Source of the DNA: Oscillospiraceae bacterium
Lineage (GTDB): Bacteria > Bacillota > Clostridia > Oscillospirales > Oscillospiraceae
Direction of reading: 5' to 3'
DNA length: 64,000 bases
Assembly (NCBI GenBank): GCA_017410075.1
Contig: JAFQRK010000032.1
Location: 1-64,000 of the forward strand
This document shows, one piece after another, positions 49,638-57,672 of this stretch. The notes below the pieces were generated by a model, which saw only the letters and a list, made by a program, of their open reading frames with translations, did not search any database and was not told the origin of the DNA. The position numbers and the translations under genes are program-made. How positions within the stretch are numbered: position 1 is the first letter of the stretch; every line of letters starts with the position of its first letter.

Positions 49638-49797
49638 ACAGATCGTCAGCATCCTGCACCGGTGTTTCTGCAGGATCGGCAGGAACGCCGGTATAGCTGC
49701 CCAGAGGATCCAGAATCTCCGGTGTCATAAACCCTCTGGGCCAGTTGGTTGCCGCATACAGCATAGGATCCAGCTGTCTTTTCTTCTTCTTTTTCAT
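49636..49797 (-). CDS. Small protein (53 aa) ending PVQDADDL
   Basis: The reverse strand encodes MKKKKKRQLDPMLYAATNWP, a middle FMTPEILDPLGSYTGVP and the end ETPVQDADDL. AAGGAGGTGG precedes the ATG at ideal spacing, so translation is well supported. I recall short Clostridia proteins with a D-P-x-G-S-Y-T-G and PVQDADDL pattern, unnamed and without known function. It has a lysine run but no membrane segment. It lies divergently 70 bp from rlmH. Confidence 0.7.
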   Translation of the reverse strand: MKKKKKRQLDPMLYAATNWPRGFMTPEILDPLGSYTGVPADPAETPVQDADDL

Positions 49798-49867
49798 TTT
49801 TCCACCTCCTTATACTTGGTATTGCATATTTTCTGCAGGTATTGTAAAATACATACGAGGTGGTTTG

Positions 49868-50350
49868 ATGTTTGACATTACGCTGATCTGTATGGGCAAG
49901 CTAAAAGAGAAATTCTATTTGTCCGCTGCCCAGGAATATGCCAAGCGTTTGGGCGGTTACTGCGCGTTTCATTTAATTGAACTGCCGGAATGCCGGCTTC
50001 CCGAAAACCCTTCCGCAGCAGAAATCGCTGCAGGTCTTAGCAAAGAAGCGGAAGCCATCGTGCAAAAAATCCCCAAAAACGCCTGGTTTTGCATCTTCAC
50101 CCCGGAGGGAAAGCTGCTGTCCAGCGAAGCCCTGGCGGCGAAAATGGGTGAGATCAAGCTCTCCGGAAAATCCGGAGCCTGCTTCCTTATCGGCTCCTCC
50201 TTTGGCATTGCTCCGCAGATCAAGGAAAAGGCAGATTTTAAGCTGTCTATGAGCCCTATGACCTTCCCCCACCATCTGGCAAGAATTATGGTGATGGAGC
50301 AGCTGTACCGTGCCGAAGCCATACAGGCCGGCAGCAAATATCACAAATAA
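49868..50350 (+). CDS. rlmH: 23S rRNA (pseudouridine1915-N3)-methyltransferase
   Basis: A 160-residue SPOUT methyltransferase: ITLICMGKLKEKFYLSAAQE, the glycine-rich SAM-binding FLIGSSFGIAP (usually GGxxG), and the terminal LSMSPMTFPHHLARIMVMEQ then LYRAEAIQAGSKYHK. It methylates pseudouridine 1915 in helix 69 of 23S rRNA. ATG 49868 follows GAGGTGG. Single gene. Confidence 0.96.
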   Translation: MFDITLICMGKLKEKFYLSAAQEYAKRLGGYCAFHLIELPECRLPENPSAAEIAAGLSKEAEAIVQKIPKNAWFCIFTPEGKLLSSEALAAKMGEIKLSGKSGACFLIGSSFGIAPQIKEKADFKLSMSPMTFPHHLARIMVMEQLYRAEAIQAGSKYHK

Positions 50351-50352
50351 GA

Positions 50353-50382
50353 AAAACCGTGCCGCAACTGCAGCACGGTTTT
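50353..50382. terminator. Bidirectional terminator between rlmH and rsmE
   Basis: AAAACCGTGC (50353-50362) pairs with GCACGGTTTT (50373-50382), with AATTT after it on the plus strand. Confidence 0.85.
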
Positions 50383-50385
50383 AAT

Positions 50386-51117
50386 TTAAAATTCTCCTGC
50401 ATCGTACATCACTGCAGACAAAGCGCACAGCGGCGCGGTCTCGCAGCGCAGGATCCGCTTGCCCAGGGTGCAGACCTGCAGGCCAATATTCATCGCCTGC
50501 TCCACTTCGGAGACCTCCAGGCCGCCCTCCGGACCGGTCAGCAGGCTGACTGTCTTGTAAGGGCCGGAACGCAGCGCCATATTCAGGGTAGTCGAGCGTT
50601 CATTTTCGTAGAACAAAAGCGCCTTGTCCGCCTTTGCCGCCTGCTCCAGCGCCGCCTTGTAGCTGGGCAGCACCCGTACCCGGGGAATCGCTCCCCTGCC
50701 GGATTGCTCAGCCGCAGAAGCGGCGATCTTCTGCCACCGTTCCAGCTTTTTCAATAGGCTCTTTTCATCAGGACGGGAAACGCACCGCGCAGACGGAAAT
50801 GCAACGATCTCATACGCGCCCAGCTCCGTAGCCTTCTGGATTACATGCTCCAGCTTGTCCGCCTTAGGAAAAGCCATATACACACTGACCTGCACGCAGG
50901 CTTCTGTTTCCGACGCCTGTTCTTTCATAACAACAAGACCGATTTGATCTGGGCTGACATCGCTGACAGTGCAGACAAATTCCCTGCCCTGTCCGTCGCA
51001 GACCAGAACCTGCTCCCCGTTTTTCAAGCGCAAAACTCTGGCGTGCTGGGCAATCTCCCCGGTCAGCACCATAAAGTCCTGCTTCACATCTTCAGGCGCC
51101 ACGAAAAACCGTGTCAT
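50386..51117 (-). CDS. rsmE: 16S rRNA (uracil1498-N3)-methyltransferase
   Basis: A 243-residue SPOUT enzyme: TRFFVAPEDV, an N-terminal PUA-like domain (HARVLRLKNGEQVLVCDGQG), AFPKADKLEHVIQKATELGA, the SAM-knot LLTGPEGGLEVSEVEQA and the terminal LGKRILRCETAPLCALSAV. It methylates U1498 of 16S rRNA. ATG 51117 has AGGAGGG 7 bases upstream; the in-frame ATG at 51123 abuts that site. Confidence 0.95.
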   Translation of the reverse strand: MTRFFVAPEDVKQDFMVLTGEIAQHARVLRLKNGEQVLVCDGQGREFVCTVSDVSPDQIGLVVMKEQASETEACVQVSVYMAFPKADKLEHVIQKATELGAYEIVAFPSARCVSRPDEKSLLKKLERWQKIAASAAEQSGRGAIPRVRVLPSYKAALEQAAKADKALLFYENERSTTLNMALRSGPYKTVSLLTGPEGGLEVSEVEQAMNIGLQVCTLGKRILRCETAPLCALSAVMYDAGEF

Positions 51118-51187
51118 CGACATCCCTCCTCTTTTTTAACAAGTGTAGCAGACAATGCCGCCGGTTGCAAGAGTTTGGAAAAAGATA

Positions 51188-51216
51188 TTGACAAAAATTT
51201 CTTAAGTGGTTATAAT
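51188..51216 (+). promoter_or_regulatory. Consensus promoter of tRNA-Leu
   Basis: TTGACA (51188-51193) and TATAAT (51211-51216) with exactly 17 bp, an unaltered consensus sigma-A promoter. Confidence 0.95.
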
Positions 51217-51228
51217 ACTTAAGCGCTT

Positions 51229-51311
51229 GCGAGAGTGTTGGAATGGTAGACAAGCACGTTTGAGGTGCGTGTGGTTACGCCGTGTGGGTTCGAGTCCCAT
51301 CTCTCGCACCA
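51229..51311 (+). tRNA. tRNA-Leu (anticodon GAG)
   Basis: The acceptor stem GCGAGAG pairs with CTCTCGC, followed by A and an encoded CCA. GGTTCGAGTCC is the T arm, the anticodon stem CACGT/GCGTG holds the loop TTGAGGT with GAG at 51262-51264, and a long variable arm typical of leucine tRNA is present. It reads CUC and CUU. Confidence 0.95.
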
Positions 51312-51316
51312 AAAAA

Positions 51317-51348
51317 TCGGCTACCCCTTATGGGGTAGCCGAATTTTT
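51317..51348 (+). terminator. Terminator of tRNA-Leu
   Basis: TCGGCTACCCC (51317-51327) pairs with GGGGTAGCCGA (51332-51342) around TTAT, then ATTTTTG. Confidence 0.92.
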
Positions 51349-51349
51349 G

Positions 51350-51475
51350 CTCGAGATGGGACTCGAAAGAGCGGCACCAGTCCGCAGACCGGTGTAACCA
51401 AGTGTCCGGGGGACACTTGGTTAGCTCGTGGGAGAGTCCTTCCATTTCCGGATGCATCCCGTAGGGATGTAGATG
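51350..51475. repeat. Hairpin-rich scar with an inverted tRNA-Leu 3' fragment
   Basis: GAGATGGGACTCGAA (51353-51367) is the exact reverse complement of the T-arm/acceptor part of the tRNA-Leu (51289-51303). It is followed by three hairpins: CACCAGTCCGCAGACCGGTG-type, a perfect 12-bp stem AACCAAGTGTCC / GGACACTTGGTT (51396-51407, 51411-51422), and CATCCC / GGGATG within a longer imperfect repeat (51446-51472). No gene is supported. It may be an attachment remnant or a non-coding repeat element. Confidence 0.5.
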
Positions 51476-51486
51476 GAAACGGAAAT

Positions 51487-51690
51487 TTAGTCCTCTGTAA
51501 TCACCAGCAGCTCGTTCGGCGTGCATTTCAACAGCAAACACATCGCCTCAATGTTTTCATACTGGATGGACTTTGTTTCATTGTTGATCATTTTGTTAAA
51601 GTTCTGATAACTCATACCCAACTGCTTATACAGCCAGTATTTTGTCTTCCCCTGCTTTTCCAGCAGCGCCAGTGCATTGAGTTTAATCAT
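51487..51690 (-). CDS. Small HTH (XRE-type) protein
   Basis: A 67-residue Cro/C1-type HTH: MIKLNALALLEKQGKTKYWL, then YKQLGMSYQNFNKMINNETK and ENIEAMCLLLKCTPNELLVI. ATG 51690 follows GGGAGAA; the in-frame ATG at 51705 lies before that site. It could repress itself or the divergent Cys-rich gene at 51803. It belongs to the small accessory patch between the two tRNAs. Confidence 0.82.
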   Translation of the reverse strand: MIKLNALALLEKQGKTKYWLYKQLGMSYQNFNKMINNETKSIQYENIEAMCLLLKCTPNELLVITED

Positions 51691-51743
51691 ATGACATTCT
51701 CCCATCAGTTATGTACTAATGAGATAATATCTTAGCTTTTATC

Positions 51744-51772
51744 TTTACATATAGACTTTTCCATTATATAAT
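51744..51772 (+). promoter_or_regulatory. Promoter of the Cys-rich small gene
   Basis: TTTACA (51744-51749) and TATAAT (51767-51772) with a 17-bp spacer. Confidence 0.7.
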
Positions 51773-51802
51773 GTATGCATTATTTCTGTTGGAGGATCTA
51801 CT

Positions 51803-52042
51803 ATGATAATAAATATTACGGGAACAGAATTGATCCCCGGAAATCAGGGCAACGACTGCCCCGGAAACGGTCTTATACACGGAGTAGAATGTTGTTGTGA
51901 CGAATGCGACTATATGATATGCTGCCTGGAAAATCACGATCCGTCAGTTTGCCTAACCTGCAATGACAAAGATTGTCCGCGCAGCGTTCAGTCCAAAAAC
52001 GCCGCCAGCTCCTCCGCAAACAGCTGTCCCAGCAAGATCTGA
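51803..52042 (+). CDS. Cysteine-rich small protein (79 aa), possibly truncated
   Basis: ATG 51803 follows TTGGAGGA and a good promoter. The first 60 residues contain eleven cysteines in clusters (NDCPGNGLIHG, VECCCDECDYMICCLEN, VCLTCNDKDCPR), which suggests metal binding. It resembles Clostridia short proteins with a GNG...ECCCDECDY core; function unknown. The last 19 residues (after CPRS) are encoded antisense to the end of the SGNH gene (51988 onward) and look unrelated, so the original C-terminus may have been lost by a rearrangement. Confidence 0.6.
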   Translation: MIINITGTELIPGNQGNDCPGNGLIHGVECCCDECDYMICCLENHDPSVCLTCNDKDCPRSVQSKNAASSSANSCPSKI

Positions 52043-52929
52043 CTCATGGAATCATAGTGCGCCAGATCCGGCGCGCCCTCCGGCTCATTTTCGCAAGTCA
52101 GGCCGGCAGTCACCGTATCCACAACTACATTCAGTTCGCTGCTGTCCGCTATCTCCTGCTTGCCCCGGTTCACGGCCTCATAATACACCCAATAGGCCGG
52201 ATTGGCCGCAATATAGGCATCCACAAAAGCAATGCCGCCCTCTGCTGCATATTGCGCAAATTCCTTGCGGACATCTTTGATCAGGTTGTTTAAATGCGTA
52301 GCGTATTTTTCAGCGTTCTTTGCGGATAAAGCATCGGATTCGCCCTGCATCCAGCACATTCCTGCAATTTCCACATCGTAATTCTTAGAAACCAGATACT
52401 CGATACTGGTCTGCGCAAAGGCCTCAAACTGCTTATACAGATCACCGGTTCTGCCCCAACTGGAGGGAGAAAGCCACTGCTCGTACAAATTCGTGCCGCC
52501 CCAGGCGCATTTAATGATAAAAAACATTCTGTCGGGATACATTTTGCTAAGTGCTTCCGCCAGACCTAATTCCGGGCCGAAGCTGCCTGGAAGCTCGCCC
52601 TGCAGGGAAGCACATTTTACAAACGCCTGAGACATATTCGCACCGGACAGATGATTGATATACACATTATCAAAGCCGTTTTGATACTCCGCATACTTTT
52701 CCGCAGAGACATTCTTTTTCAGATATTCATCCAAGCTGCAGCCGGAAGCATTGGACTGACCGCCCAGCAAAATCACCGTAGCCTTCTGTCCGTTGCCGTC
52801 AGGCAGCGTATCGTTGACGGTAAAGGTAATTTGATTTTTCAGATAATGCCGGATGCCAACAAAACTGCATACGCCAACCACAAGGGCGCAAACTGCCACA
52901 ATCAGAATCCATTTCTTTTTCCGTGTCAT
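51988..52929 (-). CDS. Membrane-anchored SGNH esterase, sialate O-acetylesterase-like (SASA)
   Basis: A 313-residue protein with one N-terminal membrane segment (about residues 6-25). The SASA/DUF303 SGNH blocks follow: ILLGGQSNASG with the nucleophilic Ser, FGPELGLAEAL, FIIKCAWGGTNLYEQW, GMCWMQGESDA and the terminal LAHYDSMSQILLG with the Asp-x-x-His-like block. Such enzymes remove acetyl groups from sialic acid or plant carbohydrates at the cell surface. ATG 52929 follows AAAGGAG. The C-terminal end overlaps the Cys-rich gene on the other strand. Confidence 0.85.
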   Translation of the reverse strand: MTRKKKWILIVAVCALVVGVCSFVGIRHYLKNQITFTVNDTLPDGNGQKATVILLGGQSNASGCSLDEYLKKNVSAEKYAEYQNGFDNVYINHLSGANMSQAFVKCASLQGELPGSFGPELGLAEALSKMYPDRMFFIIKCAWGGTNLYEQWLSPSSWGRTGDLYKQFEAFAQTSIEYLVSKNYDVEIAGMCWMQGESDALSAKNAEKYATHLNNLIKDVRKEFAQYAAEGGIAFVDAYIAANPAYWVYYEAVNRGKQEIADSSELNVVVDTVTAGLTCENEPEGAPDLAHYDSMSQILLGQLFAEELAAFLD

Positions 52930-53027
52930 ATAAAAACTCCTTTGCAGCAAAACATATCTATAATAGATTTTACCATTGTTTTGTCTTCCTTGTCAAACAA
53001 AAACACCACTGTGTAACACCAACAGTC

Positions 53028-53056
53028 TTGACAAGCACATTCGCAGGCTGTATACT
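53028..53056 (+). promoter_or_regulatory. Promoter of tRNA-Ala
   Basis: TTGACA (53028-53033) and TATACT (53051-53056) with a 17-bp spacer. Confidence 0.9.
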
Positions 53057-53068
53057 TTTATCGTTGAT

Positions 53069-53144
53069 GGGCTCGTAGCGCAGCTGGGAGCGCACCACAT
53101 TCGCATTGTGGGGGTCGGGAGTTCGAATCTCCTCGAGTCCACCA
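53069..53144 (+). tRNA. tRNA-Ala (anticodon CGC)
   Basis: The acceptor stem GGGCTCG pairs with CGAGTCC, including the G3-U70 identity pair of alanine tRNA. The anticodon stem CCACA/TGTGG holds TTCGCAT with CGC at 53102-53104, the T arm has GTTCGAATC, and ACCA is encoded. It reads GCG only, so it supplements a UGC isoacceptor elsewhere. Confidence 0.95.
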
Positions 53145-53145
53145 A

Positions 53146-53173
53146 AAAAGCCACCCTTTTCGGGTGGCTTTTT
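53146..53173. terminator. Terminator of tRNA-Ala, shared with the convergent gene
   Basis: AAAAGCCACCC and GGGTGGCTTTTT form the stem; A and T tracts on both sides make it bidirectional. Confidence 0.9.
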
Positions 53174-53179
53174 CTATCA

Positions 53180-54061
53180 TTACTTGCGGATGGCGTACTC
53201 TACCGGTGCGTCGGCCGGCATTTCCAGAAGCTGCGGATGCTCCAGCAGTTCCTTGACCAGCGCCACTGTTCCGGAGTAGTAATAACCGTCTGCAATGCGC
53301 TCATCCAGCGTGATGCCCAGAGGGATCACCTCATGGAAATCACCGATGCCGAACTTATCATAATCCATCTTCATATATTTCTTGCCGATCACAACAAAAC
53401 AGGAATTTGTGCCCCAGTTCACCAGATGATGGTAGCCGCCGGGCAGACCGATGGAACCCAGGTTGGACAGAAATACAGCTGCGTGATTGGGATCGCTGCC
53501 GATGAGGGATTGGGGTGCCCAGCCGTGCTTATCCAGCCAAAGAACAAACTTGACGATGGCCACGATCAGCCATTGCGGCAGCTTGGTGATGATATCCATT
53601 GCACCGGTAGAGGTATCCTTCTCTTCGAAGCTCTTGCCCTGGTGGATCACCTTCATGATCTTCTCGTGGTAGGTAAAAATGGTGTCCTTGGGATCGTATT
53701 CAAAAAACGCCAAGGCTTCCTCAGAATGGTCGTCAAAGCGCTTTTTTACCGTAAAGGCAACGGTAACATTCTTGCGCTGGTACAGTTTGTTATTGCAGAC
53801 AAAGCGGTTCATTTTCGGGCGAAGCACAAACGCCTTGCCGATGGCAGCGCTGATCAGGTGGAAGAAGGTATACTTATCCTCCGTCCGACCGGCATTCAGC
53901 TTCTCAAGATATGCATTCAGCGGACGGGTATCAATTTCGATGCTGATATGGGCCTCGTTATCCGCCCGGTTGGGCATCAGCGGCGGCATAATGCGATTCA
54001 TGGCAGGAATATCCTTCAGCCAGATGCCGTCTTTGCGGTCTCCCCACTTTTTCTTCGCCAT
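53180..54061 (-). CDS. 2-oxoacid dehydrogenase E2-like acyltransferase-fold protein, catalytic His replaced
   Basis: A 293-residue protein of the CoA-dependent acyltransferase (E2/CAT) fold without lipoyl or subunit-binding domains. It has HISIEIDTRPLNAYLEKL, FFHLISAAIGKAFVLRPKMN, NHAAVFLSNLGSIGLPGGYH and the terminal LGITLDERIADGYYYSG. The canonical DHRxxDG reads DERIADG, with Glu254 where the catalytic His belongs and Asp258-Gly259 kept. No E1 or E3 genes are near. Normal acyl transfer is unlikely; it may have a changed or structural role. It has its own promoter at 54093-54121. Confidence 0.82.
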   Translation of the reverse strand: MAKKKWGDRKDGIWLKDIPAMNRIMPPLMPNRADNEAHISIEIDTRPLNAYLEKLNAGRTEDKYTFFHLISAAIGKAFVLRPKMNRFVCNNKLYQRKNVTVAFTVKKRFDDHSEEALAFFEYDPKDTIFTYHEKIMKVIHQGKSFEEKDTSTGAMDIITKLPQWLIVAIVKFVLWLDKHGWAPQSLIGSDPNHAAVFLSNLGSIGLPGGYHHLVNWGTNSCFVVIGKKYMKMDYDKFGIGDFHEVIPLGITLDERIADGYYYSGTVALVKELLEHPQLLEMPADAPVEYAIRK

Positions 54062-54092
54062 AAAAGTACCTCTCTTCTGTCAGAATATGTCG

Positions 54093-54121
54093 ATTATAAC
54101 AGATTCAGCGCCGAAATGCAA
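54093..54121 (-). promoter_or_regulatory. Promoter of the E2-like gene
   Basis: On the minus strand TTGCAT (54116-54121) and TATAAT (54093-54098) with a 17-bp spacer. The -35 box lies inside the hairpin at 54105-54135. Confidence 0.65.
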
Positions 54122-54135
54122 GATTTCGGCGCTGA
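54105..54135 (-). terminator. Hairpin terminator of the HTH-membrane gene
   Basis: TCAGCGCCGAAAT (54105-54117) pairs perfectly with ATTTCGGCGCTGA (54123-54135), just after the stop of the gene ending at 54142. T-tract is weak. Confidence 0.65.
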
Positions 54136-54141
54136 TTGCAT

Positions 54142-54753
54142 TTATTCCTTTGTCAGGACTTTTTTCTGCCAGGATTTCTTGCCGCATTGCGGACATCTCA
54201 TTATTCTGGTTCTGCCCATATGCGGTGCCATATTGACAGCCTTATAGGTGGGAACATATCTATGCTTGCAGTGCTGGCATTCATAGTAGCCTGCTACCTG
54301 CTCGATCCGCACCGCATAGAAGCAGCCTGCCAGGAACAGGATAAAGCCTGTCACTATCAGTACAGCCCGCAGCCAGGTTTCCATTTCCAGAAATGCGGCA
54401 GCAGCAATAAACGCAAACAGTATCACCACCGCGGTAAACCCGATGAACACCTCTGCGCGCAGCAGTCTTCTGTCCGCCTGCTCCTTCTGCCTGACCATAT
54501 CCAGCAGATTCTTTTCCATTTCTTCGTTGTAGTTGTTCATAATAACGACCTCCCCACTTAATAAATCATTCACCGTAATTTTCAGAATTCCACAAAGCTC
54601 CAGCATAATGGAGGAGTCCGGCATTGTTTTGCCTCGCTCCCATTTTGAAACAGCTCTGTCGGTAATGCCCAGTTTTTCCGCCAGCTGCATTTGCGTCAGC
54701 GTTTCCTTTTTCCTGCACTGAGCAATAAATTTTCCGATTTTTACCTGATCCAT
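54142..54753 (-). CDS. HTH protein with two membrane segments and C-terminal zinc ribbon
   Basis: A 203-residue protein. Residues 6-65 are an Xre-type HTH (CRKKETLTQMQLAEKLGITD, AVSKWERGKTMPD). Two membrane helices follow (about 105-125 and 130-150), then YECQHCKHRYVPTYK and MRCPQCGKKSWQKK, two CxxC knuckles forming a zinc ribbon. This is a common Clostridia layout thought to link a membrane or redox signal to transcription. GGAGG precedes ATG 54753. Target unknown. Confidence 0.88.
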   Translation of the reverse strand: MDQVKIGKFIAQCRKKETLTQMQLAEKLGITDRAVSKWERGKTMPDSSIMLELCGILKITVNDLLSGEVVIMNNYNEEMEKNLLDMVRQKEQADRRLLRAEVFIGFTAVVILFAFIAAAAFLEMETWLRAVLIVTGFILFLAGCFYAVRIEQVAGYYECQHCKHRYVPTYKAVNMAPHMGRTRIMRCPQCGKKSWQKKVLTKE

Positions 54754-54848
54754 AGGTTGCCTCCTTTCGCTTTCAGTATAGAAGTTTTTGCATTGGCAGT
54801 CTACATACCGGCGGTTGAGTGGGGAGATTCTACCGCTGGTTGGGTTGT

Positions 54849-56816
54849 TTATTTGTCGTTTCCTCGCAGTTCAATGATCTGATCGCGCAGCACAGCTGCG
54901 TACTCGTATTCCATCATACGGGCAGCTTCCTTCATCTGCTTTTCCAGACGGGCGATCTCCTTCTCCTTCTCGGCGCGGGTCATCTTGATGCCGCTTCTGC
55001 CCTTCCGCTCAGCGGTGGAGGAGGAAATTTCGATCAGATCCCGGACAGACTTGATGACGGTCTTGGGAACGATGCCGTTTGCTTCATTATAGGCATTCTG
55101 GATCTCACGGCGGCGTGCCGTTTCATCCATTGCGCAGCGCATAGATGCGGTAATCTGATCGGCATACATAATGACCTTGCCCTCGGCGTTTCGGGCAGCG
55201 CGGCCAATGGTCTGGATCAGGCTGGTCTCGCTGCGCAGGAAGCCCTCCTTATCCGCATCCAGGATCGCCACAAGGCTCACCTCCGGCAGATCAAGACCCT
55301 CACGCAGCAGATTGATGCCCACCAGAACATCAAATTTTGCCATTCGCAGGTCACGGATGATCTCCATCCGCTCCATAGCGCCGATATCCGAGTGCATATA
55401 GCGCACCTTGATGCCGGCCTTTTGCAGGTAGGCAGTCAGATCTTCCGCCATTTTTTTGGTGAGCGTGGTTACCAGCACCCGTTCATTTTTCGCAGATCTT
55501 GCGTTGATCTCGCCGATAAGATCGTCGATCTGACCCTCAATAGGCCGCACCTCCACCACCGGATCCAGCAGACCGGTGGGACGGATCACCTGCTCCACGG
55601 TTTGACCGGAGCGGGTCTTTTCATATTCCGCCGGGGTTGCGGAAACATAGATCACCTGATTGATCTTGCTGTCGAATTCTTCAAAATTCAAGGGTCTGTT
55701 GTCATAGGCAGACGGCAGACGGAAGCCGTAATTCACCAGCGCATCCTTACGGCTGCGGTCGCCGGCGAACATTGCCCGGCATTGGGGCAGGGTTACATGG
55801 CTTTCGTCAATGAACATCAGAAAATCGTCGGGGAAATAGTCCAGCAGCGTGGTAGGCGGCGTACCGGGCTGTCTGCCCTGAATGACACGGGAATAGTTTT
55901 CGATGCCGTTGCAGAAGCCGATCTCCGTCAGCATTTCCAGATCGTAGGCCGTGCGCTGCGCAATTCTTTGCGCCTCGATAAGCTTGTCGTGGGCACGGAA
56001 CCAGGCCACCTGCTCATCGCATTCTCTCTGGATCTCCCGCATTGCCCGCTGCAGCTTTTCCTTAGAGGCCACATAATGGCTGGCAGGATAAATGGCCACA
56101 TGGTCCACATACCGCTCCGCCATACCGGTAACCGCATTGATCTCGCTGATGCGGTCGATCTCATCGCCGAAAAACTCCACCCGGATGGCCCGTCCGGACC
56201 AATAGGCAGGGTAAATTTCCAGGGTATCGCCCCGCAGACGGAATTTGTTACGGGAAAAGTCCAGATCGTTGCGCTCATAGCGGATCTCTGCCAGCTTGCG
56301 CAGGATATCCTCCAGCGGCCGCTCCTGACCCACACGCAAGGAAATGACCATACTCTTGTAGTCGATCGGGTCGCCCAAGCCGTAAAGACAGCTGACAGAG
56401 GACACCACGATCACATCCCGCCGTTCAAACAGCGCAGAGGTAGCGCTGTGGCGCAGGCGGTCGATCTCCTCGTTGACAGAGGCATCTTTCTCAATATAGG
56501 TGTCCGTATGGGCGATATACGCCTCCGGCTGGTAATAGTCGTAATAGGAAATGAAATATTCCACCGCATTGTTGGGGAAGAATTCCCGGAACTCTGAGCA
56601 CAGCTGCGCTGCCAGCGTCTTATTGTGGGCCAATACCAGCGTAGGTCTATTCAGTTGGGCGATGACATTTGCCATAGTGAAGGTCTTGCCGGAGCCGGTA
56701 ACGCCCAGAAGCGTCTGCTCCCGCAGACCCCAATTCACGCCGTTGACCAGACCGGCAATGGCCGCCGGCTGATCACCGGTGGGTCTATATTCCGAATTTA
56801 ACTGAAACTTGTCCAA
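54849..56816 (-). CDS. uvrB: Excinuclease ABC subunit B
   Basis: A 655-residue UvrB: Walker [20 protein letters not shown], beta-hairpin [20 protein letters not shown], helicase motif [11 protein letters not shown], motif [23 protein letters not shown] and [18 protein letters not shown]. The C-terminal UvrC-binding UVR coiled coil ends [20 protein letters not shown]. It verifies DNA lesions delivered by UvrA. The start is TTG 56816, with AGGAG 7 bases before. radC lies 22 bp upstream; uvrA is 2 kb away. Confidence 0.98.
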   Translation of the reverse strand: MDKFQLNSEYRPTGDQPAAIAGLVNGVNWGLREQTLLGVTGSGKTFTMANVIAQLNRPTLVLAHNKTLAAQLCSEFREFFPNNAVEYFISYYDYYQPEAYIAHTDTYIEKDASVNEEIDRLRHSATSALFERRDVIVVSSVSCLYGLGDPIDYKSMVISLRVGQERPLEDILRKLAEIRYERNDLDFSRNKFRLRGDTLEIYPAYWSGRAIRVEFFGDEIDRISEINAVTGMAERYVDHVAIYPASHYVASKEKLQRAMREIQRECDEQVAWFRAHDKLIEAQRIAQRTAYDLEMLTEIGFCNGIENYSRVIQGRQPGTPPTTLLDYFPDDFLMFIDESHVTLPQCRAMFAGDRSRKDALVNYGFRLPSAYDNRPLNFEEFDSKINQVIYVSATPAEYEKTRSGQTVEQVIRPTGLLDPVVEVRPIEGQIDDLIGEINARSAKNERVLVTTLTKKMAEDLTAYLQKAGIKVRYMHSDIGAMERMEIIRDLRMAKFDVLVGINLLREGLDLPEVSLVAILDADKEGFLRSETSLIQTIGRAARNAEGKVIMYADQITASMRCAMDETARRREIQNAYNEANGIVPKTVIKSVRDLIEISSSTAERKGRSGIKMTRAEKEKEIARLEKQMKEAARMMEYEYAAVLRDQIIELRGNDK

Positions 56817-56838
56817 CCCTTTTCTCCTGTTCTACATC

Positions 56839-57537
56839 TCAAAAGGCGTATACATCGTTTTCCTCAGGATTATACCATCCGGAGTCGGCCATAGATACAT
56901 AATCGTTATCCGCTACCACCACATGGTCTACCAATGTGATTTCCACAGCGCTTAGCGCCCGTGCCAGCCGCATTGTTGTCACTCTGTCTTCATCCGACGG
57001 AACTGCAATGCCGCTGGGATGGTTATGCGCCAGCACTACGGAAGTTGCTCCCTCGTCCAGCGCCATCTCCACAATTCTGCGAACCGGTACGCCGGCAGAA
57101 TTTACGCTGCCCTCGCCTACCATCTTGCAGCTGATGACCTTGCACTTGGCATCCAGACACAGCAGATAAACCGTTTCATTTCTCTTGTTGTTAAAAAACG
57201 GGACCATAAATTTTCCGCACTTTTCCCGCTTATCCAAAATGATCTCCTTGGACTTTTCCATTCCGCAATAGCGTTCCACCTCCGGGAACAGACGCAGGAA
57301 TTGCACGATATTGTCTCCAACGCCCTCCACGCGCTTCAGCTCCGCAGCGGATGCCGCCAATACTGCCTTTACACTGCCAAAGCGCTCTATCAGTCTGTGC
57401 GCCACAGGATTTGTATCCTGTCTGGGCACGCAGTAGAACAGCATCAGCTCCAATACCTGATGATTTTCAAAGTGATCCAGGCCCTCTTCTTTAAAATGTG
57501 CCTTTAATCTTTGTCGATGGCCGTCGTGCAATGACAT
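56839..57537 (-). CDS. radC: RadC family JAB/MPN-domain protein
   Basis: A 232-residue protein. A helix-hairpin-helix segment (AAELKRVEGVGDNIVQFLRL) precedes the JAMM metalloprotease-like domain with VVLAHNHPSGIAVPSDEDRV (His-x-His and Asp ligands) and an upstream Glu. Length and layout match RadC (YeeS-like). Role in recombination is disputed and the biochemical activity is unknown. AGAGGTG precedes ATG 57537. Probably co-transcribed with uvrB. Confidence 0.95.
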   Translation of the reverse strand: MSLHDGHRQRLKAHFKEEGLDHFENHQVLELMLFYCVPRQDTNPVAHRLIERFGSVKAVLAASAAELKRVEGVGDNIVQFLRLFPEVERYCGMEKSKEIILDKREKCGKFMVPFFNNKRNETVYLLCLDAKCKVISCKMVGEGSVNSAGVPVRRIVEMALDEGATSVVLAHNHPSGIAVPSDEDRVTTMRLARALSAVEITLVDHVVVADNDYVSMADSGWYNPEENDVYAF

Positions 57538-57672
57538 ATTTTACACCTCTTAATCGAATTTTCCTTGCTATTTTCGGAATTTTTCGTTATTATTAATATG
57601 ATCGAATTATGTCGAAATTTGTAGCGCAATATTTCCTGAAAAATGCGCATTATAGCCGTGAGGAGGGACACA

